NCBI RefSeq assembly: GCF_016863175.1
Contig: NZ_BOOJ01000032.1
Coordinates: 186,001 to 250,000 of the forward strand
DNA: 64,000 nt
Origin: Paraplanobispora siamensis
GTDB lineage: Bacteria; Actinomycetota; Actinomycetes; Streptosporangiales; Streptosporangiaceae
Reading direction: 5' to 3'
Below the pieces are notes generated by a model that had not been told where the DNA came from, made no database searches, and saw nothing but the letters and a program-made list of their open reading frames with translations. Shown here one piece after another: positions 38,109-47,794 of this stretch. Every line of letters starts with the position of its first letter. The stretch's first letter is position 1. A program made the position numbers and the translations under genes.

Positions 38109-39242
38109 CTACTTGAGCTGGTCGTCGGTGTAGTAGCCGCTCTCCACCAGGGCCTTGGCGTAGTTGTCCTTGTAGACCACGACCGGCTCCAGCAGGTAGG
38201 ACGGGACGACCTTGTTGCCGTTGTCGTAGTCCGTGGTGTTGTTCACCTCGGGCTTGGCGCCCTTGAGCACGGCGTCGGCCATCTTGACGGTCACCGCGGC
38301 CAGCTCGCGGGTGTCCTTGTAGATCGTGGCGTACTGCTCGCCGGCGATGATCGACTTGACCGAGGCGACCTCGGCGTCCTGGCCGGTCACGACCGGGTAG
38401 GGCTGATCGGCGGTGCCGTACCCGCTGCTCTTGAGGGCCGACAGGATGCCGATGGACAGACCGTCGTACGGCGAGAGCACGCCGTCGACCTTGGTGCCGC
38501 CGGAGTAGGTTTTGGTGATCAGGTCCTCCATGCGCTTCTGCGCGGTGGCCGGGTCCCAGCGCAGGATGGCGACGGTCTTGAAGTCGGTCTCACCGCTCTT
38601 GACGACCAGGGTGCCCTTGTCGATGTAGGGCTTGAGGGTGTCCATCGCGCCGTTGTAGAAGAACGTGGCGTTGTTGTCGTCCGGGGAGCCGGCGAAGATC
38701 TCGACGTTGAACGGGCCCTTGGCATCGCCGTCGGAGCCATCCTGCTTCTTCAGGCCCAGGCCCACCAGGAGCGAGGTCGCCTGCTGCACGCCCACCTTGT
38801 AGTTGTCGAAGGTGGCGTAGTAGTCGACGTTGGGGGTGTTGCGGATCAGCCGGTCGTAGGCGATCACCGGGATCTTCTTGTCGGCGGCCTGCTGAAGCTG
38901 CGTGGTGATCGCGGTGCCGTCGATCGAGGCGATGATCAGCAGCTTGGCGCCCTTGGTGATCTGGTTCTCGATCTGGTTGACCTGCGTGGGGATGTCGTTC
39001 TCCGCGTACTGCAGGTCGACCTGGTAGCCGAGCTTCTCCAGGGCGCTCTTGACGTTGTCACCGTCGTGGATCCAGCGCTCGGACGACCTGGTCGGCATGG
39101 TGACGCCGACCAGGGCGGTGCCGGACGAGCCCGCCGCGCTCGGGGCGGCCTTGTCGACGGTCTTGGTGGTCGAGCCGCAGGCGGTCATCGCCATGGCGAG
39201 GGCCAGGCCCACCGGCAGGGCGGCCAGCTTCGCAAGCCTCAT
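38109..39242 (-). CDS. ChvE-like sugar-binding lipoprotein
   Basis: A 377-residue substrate-binding lipoprotein, first gene of the importer operon. The signal peptide ends in the lipobox AMTAC (Cys22). The fold is that of ChvE/multiple-monosaccharide binding proteins: [21 protein letters not shown], the Asn/Gln-rich hinge, [26 protein letters not shown] and [15 protein letters not shown]. ChvE-type proteins bind several aldoses such as glucose, galactose, arabinose and xylose (family knowledge). A LacI-type operator lies in the long leader, but no LacI gene is adjacent. Confidence 0.92.
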   Translation of the reverse strand: MRLAKLAALPVGLALAMAMTACGSTTKTVDKAAPSAAGSSGTALVGVTMPTRSSERWIHDGDNVKSALEKLGYQVDLQYAENDIPTQVNQIENQITKGAKLLIIASIDGTAITTQLQQAADKKIPVIAYDRLIRNTPNVDYYATFDNYKVGVQQATSLLVGLGLKKQDGSDGDAKGPFNVEIFAGSPDDNNATFFYNGAMDTLKPYIDKGTLVVKSGETDFKTVAILRWDPATAQKRMEDLITKTYSGGTKVDGVLSPYDGLSIGILSALKSSGYGTADQPYPVVTGQDAEVASVKSIIAGEQYATIYKDTRELAAVTVKMADAVLKGAKPEVNNTTDYDNGNKVVPSYLLEPVVVYKDNYAKALVESGYYTDDQLK

Positions 39243-39336
39243 GTCTCTCCTTCGGGTACCGCGGTGTCGATCGTCGGGGGGTGCCGCAAGTGACGTTCAC
39301 CCTGGTGAGCGCGCCGGGATGAGCTCGCCCCAATTT

Positions 39337-39426
39337 TGTTAGCGTTCACAATTTCAGTAACGGAAATTTCTTCAGGTACTGAGGTTGTGAGGAGTTATCA
39401 AAGGCCGGGGGCAGGAAAAGTGTCAA
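39337..39426 (-). promoter_or_regulatory. Promoter and LacI-type operator of the sugar importer operon
   Basis: On the minus strand TTGACA (39421-39426), an 18-bp spacer and TTTGAT (39397-39402) form the likely promoter. TTGTTAGCGTTCACAA (39337-39352), six of eight arm pairs matched around a central CG, lies about 40-50 bases downstream of the start and would act as a road-block operator. It differs from the rhamnose operators. The rest of the 369-bp gap to the AfsR-like gene shows nothing else clear. Confidence 0.6.
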
Positions 39427-39611
39427 GACCTGTAACACCACCGTGATAAGGGGGCGCGTGGTGCGCAAGTGGCGGCCCGGCCTCGGCAGGGAGTCCGCCG
39501 CACCCGCCCCGGGGCCGCGACGGTAACGATCCGATGAAGGCGGGCGGTGTCCGGGGGTCCCGCGCGGTGACGGGTGATCGGTGGTCGCCGGGGTTCGGCA
39601 CAATTACTGAC

Positions 39612-42600
39612 GTGCGAGTCGGATTGCTCGGGCCGTTCGAGGTCCGCAACGGTGATGGGGCCGTGGTCGAGGTTCCTGGAGTTCGGCTGCGCGCACTGCT
39701 GGCCGCCCTCGCCCTCGAACCCGGCCGGATCGTCACGCGTGCGAGGCTGGTGGACTGGATCTGGGGGCGGCGCCCGCCCGCGGACGAGGTGAACGCCTTG
39801 CAGGCGCTGGTGTCCAGGCTGCGCAGGGTGCTGCCGGAGGGCGTGATCGAGGCGGACTCCGGCGGATACCGGCTGGCCGTGGCCCCCGACGCCGTGGACG
39901 TGTGCCGGTTCGAGCGTCTGGTCGGCCGGGCCCGGGCCGCCGAGCCCGCGGAGCGGGCCGATCTGCTGCACTCGGCCCTGGCGCTGTGGCGCGGTACGGC
40001 CATGGCGGACATCGCGCTGCAGGACAGCGACGCGTTCGACGCCGCGGCCGCGCGTCTGGAGGAGCTCCACGTCGCCGCGCTCGGGGACCGGGTGGATGCG
40101 GACATCCGCCTGGGCCGCGGATCGGAGCTGCTGTCCGAGCTGACCGAGCTGGTCGCCGCCTACCCGCTGCGGGAGGGGTTCGTGGCGGCGTTGATGCGGG
40201 CGCTGGCCGAGGCGGGACGCGGGAACGAGGCGCTGGCCCTGTACCAGCGCACCCGTGAGCGGCTCGCCGAGGAGCTGGGCGCCGATCCGTCGGCCGAGCT
40301 CTCCGCGCTGCACACCGCGCTGCTCCGGGGCGAGCTGGGCGAGCGGGCGGAGAACCGCAGGACGAACCTGCGCGCCGGGCTGACGAGTTTCGTCGGCAAG
40401 GACGACGACGTCTCCGCGGTCGCCGGCCTGGCCGCCGGGCACCGGCTGGTCACCTTGACGGGGCCGGGCGGCTCCGGCAAGACCAGGCTGGCCACGGAGA
40501 CCGCGCGGACGATGCTCGCCGAGCTGCCGGACGGGGCGTGGCTGGTCGAACTGGCCTCGGTACGCACAGGCGGCGACCTGGCGCAGGCCGCTCTCACCGC
40601 GATCGGCCTGCGTGACCAGGCACTGCTCGGCGGCGCGCGGGGCGGGGAGACGATGGACCGGCTCATCACCGCGGTCCGGGAGCGCGCGGTCCTGCTGATC
40701 CTGGACAACTGCGAGCACGTGATCGAGGAGGCCGCGGCTTTCGCGGACCGGCTTCTGGGCGAGTGCCGGAGGCTGCGGATCCTGGCCACGAGCAGGGAGC
40801 CGCTCGGCATCACCGGGGAGGTGCTGTGGCAGGTCGAGCCGCTCGCGCTGCCCGCGCAGGGGGCCGACCCCTCGGCGGCCGGGTCCTCGCCCGCGGTGCG
40901 GCTGTTGCGGGACCGCGCGGAGATGGTGCGCAAGGACATTGGCTCCGACGCGCACACCCTGTCGGTCATGACGCGGATCTGCCGGGCGCTCGACGGGATC
41001 CCGCTGGCGATCGAACTGGCCGCGGCCCGGCTGCGCACCATGTCCCTGGAGCAGCTGGCGCACCGGCTCGACGACCGGTTCCGCCTGCTGACCGGCGGCA
41101 GCCGTACGGCGCTGCCCCATCACAAGACGCTGCGCGCGGTCGTGGACTGGAGCTGGGATCTGCTGAGCGAGGCCGAACGCGGCGTGCTGCGGCGGCTGTC
41201 GGTGTTCTCCGGCGGGGCGAGCCTGGAAGCGGCCGAACGGGTGTGCGGGGACGAGGCGTTCGGCGGGGATGAGGCGTTCGCCGGTGAGCAGGTCTTCGAC
41301 GTGCTCACCGCGCTGATCGAGAAGTCGCTGCTGCTGGCCGACGGCGAGGGCACGCCGCGCTACCGGATGCTCGGCACCATCGGGGAGTACGCGGCGCACC
41401 GGCTCGCCGAAGCCGGGGAGACCGAATCGGCGCGCCGGGCGCACCTCGCCTACTTCACTGAGCTGACCGAGACGGCCGAGCCGTACCTGCGCCGGGCCGA
41501 GCAACTGGAGTGGCTGGCCAGGCTCGAGGCCGAGCACGACAACATCAGTACGGCACTGCGCTGGGCGGTCGCCGAGGGACTGGCGCATGAGGCGATGCGG
41601 CTGGCCGGGGCCGCGGGCTGGTACTGGTACCTCAGCGGGCACCGGGCCGAGGGCACCGAACTGGGCATCGCCGCGGCCTCGCTGCAGGGCGAGGTGACCG
41701 ACGAGGTGCGGGCGGTGGCCTACCTCATGGTGACCCTGTTCGTGACCGCCGGGGTCAGCGGGGACCAGTACCAGGCGCGCGAGTGGATCCAGGAGGCGCA
41801 TCGGCTCGCCCGGCGCAGCGGGTCCCGCCACCCGCTGCTCGGGTTCGCCGACCTGCTGGAGGCGACGCTGCGGGGTCCGGCGGACTTCCTGCCCGCGATC
41901 GAGCCGCTCATCGTCGCCGACGATCCGTGGGTGCGCGCGCAGGCCAGGCTCACCCGTGGCCGCTTCCGGCTCATACTCGGCGGTGACGAGACCGACGTGG
42001 ACCTCGACGCCGAGACCGCCCTCGCCGAGTTCCGCACGCTGGGCGACCGGATGGGGATCTCGCTGGCGCTGACCTTCCTGGCCGACCGGCTCGCCTCACG
42101 CGGCGAGTTCGCGCGCGCGTGCGAGCACTACGAAGAGGCGATCGTGGCGCTGACCGAGGTGGGCGCGACCGAGGACGTGGTCGGCATGCGGGCGCGGCAG
42201 GCCCAGCTGTACTGGCTGCTGGGCGATGAGCGGTCCAGCGCCTCCGCCGTGGCGGAGGCGCAGCGGTACGCGGGCGGGATCACCTGGCCGGACGCGCTGG
42301 CCGAGCTGGCGCTTTCGCAGGCGAAGCTGGCGCGCTGGCGCGGCGAGCCGGACCAGGCCCACCGGCATCTGGCCACGGTGCGGGCGGTGCTGGGGGAGGC
42401 GCAGATGGTCGACTCCATCCGGGCCGCGACCATGGACCTGTACGCCTACCTCACCGAGGATCTCGAGCAGGCCCGCGCGTATCGGGAAGAGGCGTTGCGG
42501 GCGGCCACGACCATGGAGTACACGCATCCGCCGACGATCGCCGACATACTGGTCGGGATCGCGGATCTCGCGCTGCGCCGGGGACAGTACGAGCAGGCCG

Positions 42601-42779
42601 CGCGGTTGCTCGCGGCGAGCGACGGCGTACGCGGCACTCCGGACCGTTCGCAGCCGGACTTCTCCAGGATCGCCGCCGAGACGCGCGGTCGCCTCGGCGA
42701 AACCGTGTTCACCGAGGCGACCCGTGACGGACAGGGGCGGGACTGGCGTGAGCTGGCGGAGATCACGCTCGCTTCGTGA
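39612..42779 (+). CDS. AfsR/SARP-family transcriptional regulator with ATPase and TPR domains
   Basis: A 1055-residue regulator. Order: OmpR-like winged helix (1-95, VRVGLLGPFEV to RLAVAPDAVDV), BTAD activation domain (about 96-240, with the ELGADPSAELSALHTALL end), NB-ARC ATPase (265-530; Walker A GPGGSGKT near 283-290, LLILDNCEH Walker B near 362, ATSREPLGI), then TPR-like helices to the end. Such proteins activate secondary-metabolite or differentiation genes. GTG at 39612 is chosen because the winged helix starts immediately there and AT-rich bases precede it as in leaderless SARP genes. It overlaps the convergent exporter gene by 17 bp. Confidence 0.92.
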   Translation: MRVGLLGPFEVRNGDGAVVEVPGVRLRALLAALALEPGRIVTRARLVDWIWGRRPPADEVNALQALVSRLRRVLPEGVIEADSGGYRLAVAPDAVDVCRFERLVGRARAAEPAERADLLHSALALWRGTAMADIALQDSDAFDAAAARLEELHVAALGDRVDADIRLGRGSELLSELTELVAAYPLREGFVAALMRALAEAGRGNEALALYQRTRERLAEELGADPSAELSALHTALLRGELGERAENRRTNLRAGLTSFVGKDDDVSAVAGLAAGHRLVTLTGPGGSGKTRLATETARTMLAELPDGAWLVELASVRTGGDLAQAALTAIGLRDQALLGGARGGETMDRLITAVRERAVLLILDNCEHVIEEAAAFADRLLGECRRLRILATSREPLGITGEVLWQVEPLALPAQGADPSAAGSSPAVRLLRDRAEMVRKDIGSDAHTLSVMTRICRALDGIPLAIELAAARLRTMSLEQLAHRLDDRFRLLTGGSRTALPHHKTLRAVVDWSWDLLSEAERGVLRRLSVFSGGASLEAAERVCGDEAFGGDEAFAGEQVFDVLTALIEKSLLLADGEGTPRYRMLGTIGEYAAHRLAEAGETESARRAHLAYFTELTETAEPYLRRAEQLEWLARLEAEHDNISTALRWAVAEGLAHEAMRLAGAAGWYWYLSGHRAEGTELGIAAASLQGEVTDEVRAVAYLMVTLFVTAGVSGDQYQAREWIQEAHRLARRSGSRHPLLGFADLLEATLRGPADFLPAIEPLIVADDPWVRAQARLTRGRFRLILGGDETDVDLDAETALAEFRTLGDRMGISLALTFLADRLASRGEFARACEHYEEAIVALTEVGATEDVVGMRARQAQLYWLLGDERSSASAVAEAQRYAGGITWPDALAELALSQAKLARWRGEPDQAHRHLATVRAVLGEAQMVDSIRAATMDLYAYLTEDLEQARAYREEALRAATTMEYTHPPTIADILVGIADLALRRGQYEQAARLLAASDGVRGTPDRSQPDFSRIAAETRGRLGETVFTEATRDGQGRDWRELAEITLAS

Positions 42780-43524
42780 ACGACGCCCGCGCCCACAGAT
42801 AGCCGGCCAGCGACAGTCCTGCGCACCAGGCGATCGCCGTGATGGCCGTGCCCGTCGACGGCGTGCCGTTCAGCAGCCCGCGCAGGGTCTCGATGATCGG
42901 GGTGAACGGCTGGTACTCGGCGAACTGCCGCGCACCCGGCCCCATCCTGTCGGCCGGCGCGAACGCGCTGCTCAGGAAGGGCAGAAGCATCAGCGGGACG
43001 CCGAGGATGCCCGCGCCTTCCGGTGACTTCGCCGAGAGACCGGCCGCCACGGTCAGCCAGCTGATCGCCAGCGCCGTCAGCACCACGATGCCGATCGCGC
43101 CGAGCCACTGGGGGAAACTCGCCGACGGGCGGAATCCCATCAGGAACGCGACCCCGACGACGAAAGCGATGGCCACCAGGGTCCGCAGCACGGTCGAGAT
43201 CACGTGCGCGTTCAGCACCGCGGCCCGTGACACGTCCATGACGCGGAGCCGGTTGATGAACCCGGTCGTCATGTCGGAGTTCACCGCGGTCGCGGTGGGG
43301 CCGATCCCGTAGCAGATGGTCATTATGATCAGCCCCGGCGTCGCGTAGTCGGCGTAGTCGACGCCGACGCTGAACGCGTCGCCGAGCACGTAGACCATGA
43401 GGAACATCACGAAGATCGGCATGATGATGGCGTTGAGCAGCGTCAGCGGGTTGCGCATCGTGTGCCGGAAGTTGCGCCGCATCATGGTGGAGGAGTCCGC
43501 CAGGGGAGCTGAGATGACGCTCAT
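42763..43524 (-). CDS. ABC-2-type drug exporter permease (DrrB-like)
   Basis: A 253-residue ABC-2 permease with six membrane segments: MRRNFRHTMRNPLTLLNAIIMPIFVMFLMVYV at the start and the conserved FAEYQPFTPIIETLRGLL near the end. This is the DrrB/ABC2_membrane pattern of actinobacterial drug or lipid exporters. It overlaps the ATPase gene by four bases. Adjacency to the AfsR-like regulator hints at self-resistance to a secondary metabolite, but no biosynthetic genes lie nearby. Confidence 0.9.
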   Translation of the reverse strand: MSVISAPLADSSTMMRRNFRHTMRNPLTLLNAIIMPIFVMFLMVYVLGDAFSVGVDYADYATPGLIIMTICYGIGPTATAVNSDMTTGFINRLRVMDVSRAAVLNAHVISTVLRTLVAIAFVVGVAFLMGFRPSASFPQWLGAIGIVVLTALAISWLTVAAGLSAKSPEGAGILGVPLMLLPFLSSAFAPADRMGPGARQFAEYQPFTPIIETLRGLLNGTPSTGTAITAIAWCAGLSLAGYLWARASFTKRA

Positions 43525-44501
43525 CGCGCGCCGACCTCCTTGTTCTCGTGGTCGTCGGGGTTCTCTTGATCGTTGAGGTTTCCGTGGCCGGTGAGGGCGA
43601 GGAAGACGTCGTCCAGGTCCGGTGTGTGCACCGACAGCTCCTCGACCTCCACGGACTGCGCGTCGAGCCGGTCGAGCAGCGCGCGCAGCGACCTCACCCC
43701 GCCGTCGCCGGGAACGCGCAGGGTCAGCTCTTCGTCGTCCCTGGTGGACCCGTGCAGAACCCGTGCCGCGACGTCGAGCTCGTGCCGGTCGGCGAACCGC
43801 AGCCGGATGTGGCTGCCGGGAACCCCGCGCTTGAGTTCGTCGGCGGTGCCCTCGGCGACCAACCGCCCCCGGTCGAGTACGGCGATGCGGCCGGCGAGCT
43901 CGTCGGCCTCCTCCAGATACTGGGTGGTGAGGAAGATGGTCGTGCCGTCGGCGACCAGTTCCCGGATGATCTGCCACATGGTGCGGCGGCTGCGCGGGTC
44001 GAGTCCCGTCGTGGGCTCGTCCAGGAAGATGATCTGCGGGTTGCCGACCAGCGTCATGGCGAGGTCCAGCTTGCGGCGCATGCCGCCGGAGTAGGACGCC
44101 GCCAGTTTGCCCGCCGCCTCCACCAGGTCGAACCGGTCGAGCAACCGGCCGGCGATCCGTCTGCCCTCCGCCCTGGGCAGGCGCAGGAGATCGGCCATCA
44201 TCAGCAGGTTCTCCTCGCCGGTCAGCAGGTTGTCCACCGAGGCGAACTGCCCGGTGACCCCGATCGCCGCGCGCACCGCCCTGGCCTCCGTGCTCACGTC
44301 GTGCCCGGCGACGACCACCTTCCCGGCGTCGGGGGCCAGCAGCGTGGTCAGCACGTTCACCGTCGTGGTCTTGCCCGCGCCGTTGGGCCCGAGCAGAGCG
44401 AAGATCGTGCCGGTCCGGACGTCCAGGTCGATGCCGTCGAGCACGGTCTTGTCTTTGTAGGCCTTCCGCAGCCCCGAGGCCGCGATCGCTGAACCGTTCA
44501 T
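43521..44501 (-). CDS. ABC exporter ATPase (DrrA-like daunorubicin-resistance family)
   Basis: A 326-residue ATPase with Walker A LLGPNGAGKTTT, Q-loop VTGQFASVDNLLTGEENL, signature YSGGMRRKLDLAMTL, Walker B IIFLDEPTTGLD and the H-loop FLTTQYLEEAD. The C-terminal extension (about 220-326) ends with SVHTPDLDDVFLALTGHG, a DrrA hallmark. The ATG at 44501 is used; a GTG three codons upstream is possible. It is the first gene of the two-gene exporter operon and divergent from an alpha/beta hydrolase. Confidence 0.93.
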   Translation of the reverse strand: MNGSAIAASGLRKAYKDKTVLDGIDLDVRTGTIFALLGPNGAGKTTTVNVLTTLLAPDAGKVVVAGHDVSTEARAVRAAIGVTGQFASVDNLLTGEENLLMMADLLRLPRAEGRRIAGRLLDRFDLVEAAGKLAASYSGGMRRKLDLAMTLVGNPQIIFLDEPTTGLDPRSRRTMWQIIRELVADGTTIFLTTQYLEEADELAGRIAVLDRGRLVAEGTADELKRGVPGSHIRLRFADRHELDVAARVLHGSTRDDEELTLRVPGDGGVRSLRALLDRLDAQSVEVEELSVHTPDLDDVFLALTGHGNLNDQENPDDHENKEVGAR

Positions 44502-44607
44502 GGCGTCCACGATCGCGGGCCGTCCTGACACCGGGCCGTCGCCGTGCTGACGCGGCCGCTGACACGGCCCCGCGCCGGATCCGGTCCCGGCGTGGCAGGC
44601 TGAAGGG

Positions 44608-45552
44608 GTGCGGTACGCGGACTGGGGCGAACGCTCCCCCCGGTGGGCCGGAATCCGTAGCCGGGTGATCGACGTCTCCGGCACCGGAGTCCACTACCTG
44701 AGCGCCGGACAGGACCGGGGCGGGCCTGTCCACCTGCTGATCCACCCCATGGCCGGCAGCGCCTCGATGTGGATGGACACCGTCGCCGAGCTGGGCTCCC
44801 GCGTTCCGGTGATCGCGCCCGACCTGCCGGGCTCGGTGGTCGGCCACACCGGTTCGCCGCACCCGCGCGCCGCCAGAGCCGAGCTGAACGCGCGTTTCCT
44901 GCGGGTGTTCACCGGCCGCCTGGGACTCAAGGCCACCGTCACCCACGGCTGGTCCATGGGCGGCCTGGTCGCGGTGCGCTTCGCGGCCTCCTCACCGGAC
45001 CGGGTCGGCCGTCTCGTCCTGGCCTGCCCGACGCTGCCCGGCCCGATCCCGCCGGACGAGGCCGCCTTCTGGCGTTTCGCGGGCCGCCCGCTGCTCGTGG
45101 TCGGGCCCGTACTGCTGCGGGGCGTGCTGCGGCTGGCGGGCCGGCGCATGATCGAGATGAAACTGCGCGCCTACGCCGGCCCCGGCACTCGGCCGGGCGG
45201 CAGCTCCGCCGACGACCTCGGACGGCTCTCGCCCGAGATGCGGGACCTACTGATGGACGAGCTGCGGGCCACCGACCCGCGCCGCCTCGGTGACGCCGTC
45301 CCGGCCCTCGCCTCGGTGATCTCCAGCCTCTACGTCGAGCGGGACGCGGTCCACCGGACGATCGGCCGGCTCGGCATGCCCACGCTGCTGCTGGCCGGGG
45401 CGCGGGACGAGCTGGTCACCACGGCCACGGTCGAGGACCTGCTCGCCCGCCGTCCCGACTGGGCGCACCGCGTCTTCCCCTCGGCCGGGCACCTCCTGCC
45501 CCTGTCGGAGCCGCGCGACTACGTGGCGGCGGTCACCGGCTGGCTCGACTGA
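44608..45552 (+). CDS. Alpha/beta hydrolase
   Basis: A 314-residue alpha/beta-fold hydrolase. The oxyanion region is LLIHPMAGSASMWMDTV, the nucleophile elbow THGWSMGG (Ser), the acid Asp in LAGARDELV, and the catalytic His in FPSAGHLLPLSEP. A helical lid with HRPLLVVGPVLLRGVLRLAGRR-like basic content separates them. No signal peptide. The GTG at 44608 is preceded by GAAGG. Substrate unknown. It diverges from the exporter operon and ends at a strong bidirectional terminator. Confidence 0.88.
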   Translation: MRYADWGERSPRWAGIRSRVIDVSGTGVHYLSAGQDRGGPVHLLIHPMAGSASMWMDTVAELGSRVPVIAPDLPGSVVGHTGSPHPRAARAELNARFLRVFTGRLGLKATVTHGWSMGGLVAVRFAASSPDRVGRLVLACPTLPGPIPPDEAAFWRFAGRPLLVVGPVLLRGVLRLAGRRMIEMKLRAYAGPGTRPGGSSADDLGRLSPEMRDLLMDELRATDPRRLGDAVPALASVISSLYVERDAVHRTIGRLGMPTLLLAGARDELVTTATVEDLLARRPDWAHRVFPSAGHLLPLSEPRDYVAAVTGWLD

Positions 45553-45553
45553 C

Positions 45554-45591
45554 CCTGCGGCCCCGCTCCCGCAGGGGAGCGGGGCCGCAGG
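45554..45591. terminator. Bidirectional terminator
   Basis: A perfect 17-bp stem (45554-45570 with 45575-45591) with a GCAG tetraloop starts two bases after the hydrolase stop and faces the convergent acyl-CoA dehydrogenase gene. Confidence 0.88.
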
Positions 45592-45630
45592 TTCGTGGTC
45601 TCCGGGCCGCCGGGCCCGGGCCTCTTCGGG

Positions 45631-46944
45631 TCAGGCCGGGACGGTGTCGATGGTCTCCATCGTCTTGTCGAAGGCGACGAACTCGTCGTCGGCCAGGGCG
45701 CGCGGGTCGAAGCCGGGGTGGGCCAGGATGCCGTGGACGCGGCGGCGTTGCATGCCGAAGTTGCCCGCGTCGTACAGCGGCAGCACGGCGGCCTCGCGCA
45801 GCAGCTTCTCGAACGGCCGTGTCCGGTCGACGCTGTTGACGCCGACGACCTGCATGCACTTGTAGACCGCGTCGAACAGCAGCTCGGTGCACTGGATCTT
45901 GCACATGGCGCCGATGAGCTCGCCGTGGTAGTCGTGCCGGTCGAGGTAGTGGGCGCCCTTCCAGCAGAAGTAGCGGCACATCTCGATGCGCGCGGCGACG
46001 TCGCCCAGCACGTAGCCGACGTTCTGGTAGTGGATGATCGGCTTGGGCCCGCCCGCGGTGTAGGTGCGGGCGAAGTCCAGGGCCGCCTCGTAGGCGGATC
46101 TGGCCACGCCCACCGCGGCGATCCCGGCGACCGGTCCCGACCAGGCGAAGTTGCGGTTGATGAGCAGGTCGCCGTTGCCGCGGGTGCCCTCGACGAGGTT
46201 GGCCGCGGGCACGCGGGCGTCGGTGAAGACGATCTCGGCGTTGGGGGCCAGCCGGTGACCGATCTTGCTGATCAGCCGGTACTCCACGCCCGGGGTGCCG
46301 CGCTCCAGCATGAACGCCGACAGGCCCTCGGTGCCGCCCTTTCCGGTGTCGGTACGGGCGATCACGATGCTGACGTCGGCGCCTTGGCCGTCCCAGCCGG
46401 CGACGTTGCACGGCCAGAACTTGCGGCCGTTGAGGACGTACTCGTCGCCGTCGCGGCGGGCGGTGACGCCGATGCCGACGGGGTGGGCGAGCGGGGCGTC
46501 GAAGTTGGCGGTGCCGCCGGGGGAGCCGGCGGGCTCGCTGACGGCGTAGCCGACGAGATACTCGCAGGCCGGGTCGGAGGTGGCGGCGCGCAGGAAGCGG
46601 TCCTTCTGCTCGTCGCTGCCCCAGTACCACACCGGCATGAGCCCGAGCCCGTTGACCAGGACGGTGCAGGCGAAGCCGGGATCGACCGCGCACAGCTCCT
46701 CGCCGGCGATCAGCACGTCGACGTTGGACAGCCCGCCGCCGCCGTACTCGCCCGGCAGCATGCAGAAGGCGATGCCCTGTTTGTAGGCCTCGACGTAGGC
46801 GGGGCGGGTGAGCTGGAAGGCGCGCAGCGGGTCGGGCTCCTCGTCCGCCTGGCGGACGACCGGGGCGAGCACCTGGGTGGCGAACTCGCGGGCGTCGTCG
46901 CGCAGGCGGCGCTGGGCGTCGGTGAGGGTGAAATCGATGGCCAT
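45631..46944 (-). CDS. Acyl-CoA dehydrogenase-family protein with atypical C-terminal motif
   Basis: A 437-residue flavoprotein of the acyl-CoA dehydrogenase fold. The helical N-domain (1-130) has GEYGGGGLSNVDV; the beta domain includes AVSEPAGSPGG (FAD contact) and GRKFWPCNVAGWDG where the usual WI(T/S)NG region stands; the C-domain has WSGPVAGIAAVGVARSAYEAAL. The place of the common EGT/YEGT motif with its catalytic Glu is taken by LPLYDAGNFGMQRRRVHGIL, so the base may be elsewhere or the substrate unusual. It lies near the steroid genes but is separated from them by a DUF2000-Lrp pair and has no copy of their operator, so membership is doubtful. Confidence 0.85.
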   Translation of the reverse strand: MAIDFTLTDAQRRLRDDAREFATQVLAPVVRQADEEPDPLRAFQLTRPAYVEAYKQGIAFCMLPGEYGGGGLSNVDVLIAGEELCAVDPGFACTVLVNGLGLMPVWYWGSDEQKDRFLRAATSDPACEYLVGYAVSEPAGSPGGTANFDAPLAHPVGIGVTARRDGDEYVLNGRKFWPCNVAGWDGQGADVSIVIARTDTGKGGTEGLSAFMLERGTPGVEYRLISKIGHRLAPNAEIVFTDARVPAANLVEGTRGNGDLLINRNFAWSGPVAGIAAVGVARSAYEAALDFARTYTAGGPKPIIHYQNVGYVLGDVAARIEMCRYFCWKGAHYLDRHDYHGELIGAMCKIQCTELLFDAVYKCMQVVGVNSVDRTRPFEKLLREAAVLPLYDAGNFGMQRRRVHGILAHPGFDPRALADDEFVAFDKTMETIDTVPA

Positions 46945-47210
46945 GGGAACCCCTCCTCATCGAGGCGGCCATGATCGGTGGTCGGTTCGCGGCGCCGGAG
47001 GCGCCGGCCGTGCCCGCGGCGGCCGGGCGTGCTGTCCTGCCCGGCCGTGCCGCTGTGGATCGGGGCCCTGACCCTCGGAGGAAGTCCTCCGCAATCACCC
47101 TCATCCCGTCGTGCGGTTCCGGCAAGGCGAGGCATCCCTGTCCCCGGGGCCAGCACGTCGTGTCACGCCGCCCGTACCCTCGGCATCCTGTGCCCCCGCC
47201 CCCTGCCTCG

Positions 47211-47681
47211 CTACCGCAGGAGCGGGAGCTTCCCGGTGAGCCGCTCGACGGCCGCGCGCGGGCCCAGCAGGCTCACGGCCAGGTAGGACAGGTCCTCGCC
47301 GGGGGTGCGGGCGAGCTCGTTCAGATAGTCGGCGTAGACGTTGGTCCGCCGGGCGATCGAGGTCATGTCGGTGACGACCAGGCCGGGCTCGCCGGCCGCC
47401 TCCGAACCGATCCGGCGGACGACGGCGGCCGGGGCCGTCAGCACCGCGCAGCCGGTCCACGGCAGCCCGGCGTGCCCGCGGCCCGAGGCGTCGGCACCGC
47501 TCGCCCCCAGGATCGCCGGTACGGCGTTGCCGACCGAGGCGGCCAGGCACGCCGCGGCGTTGGCCTGCACCCCGCGCGGCAGGTCGCGGTCGATCACGAT
47601 CACCCACTTCACCGGCAGTTTCCCGGTGGGCACCTCGGGCCGGTATCCGAGGTCGGCGGTCCAGTCGTCGAGCACGGTCAT
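47211..47681 (-). CDS. DUF2000-family protein
   Basis: A 156-residue DUF2000 protein: KLPVKWVIVIDRDLPRGVQANAAACLAASVG, then MTSIARRTNVYADYLNELAR and a hydrophobic last third. The family is widespread and uncharacterised, with a fold related to peptidyl-tRNA hydrolase II. The ATG at 47681 was chosen since homology begins at the following residues. It diverges from an Lrp/AsnC gene whose palindromic operator lies in the shared gap, so it is probably that regulator's target. DUF2000 genes are frequently paired with Lrp regulators (family context as I know it). Confidence 0.8.
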   Translation of the reverse strand: MTVLDDWTADLGYRPEVPTGKLPVKWVIVIDRDLPRGVQANAAACLAASVGNAVPAILGASGADASGRGHAGLPWTGCAVLTAPAAVVRRIGSEAAGEPGLVVTDMTSIARRTNVYADYLNELARTPGEDLSYLAVSLLGPRAAVERLTGKLPLLR

Positions 47682-47754
47682 CAGCGGTCCTTCCTCCGAA
47701 TTTATGCAAGGAGAATCACAGCCGGACCGCTCAGGCCTCAACAGCGAGAGTGAC

Positions 47755-47775
47755 TTTCCGAAGGAAGTTCGGAAA
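47755..47775. promoter_or_regulatory. Palindromic operator between DUF2000 and Lrp genes
   Basis: TTTCCGAA-GGAAG-TTCGGAAA is a perfect 8-bp inverted repeat with a 5-bp centre. It lies 20 bp before the proposed Lrp start and 74 bp from the DUF2000 start, well placed for autoregulation and control of both. Confidence 0.75.
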
Positions 47776-47794
47776 ATCGTGCGACCATGTGCGC

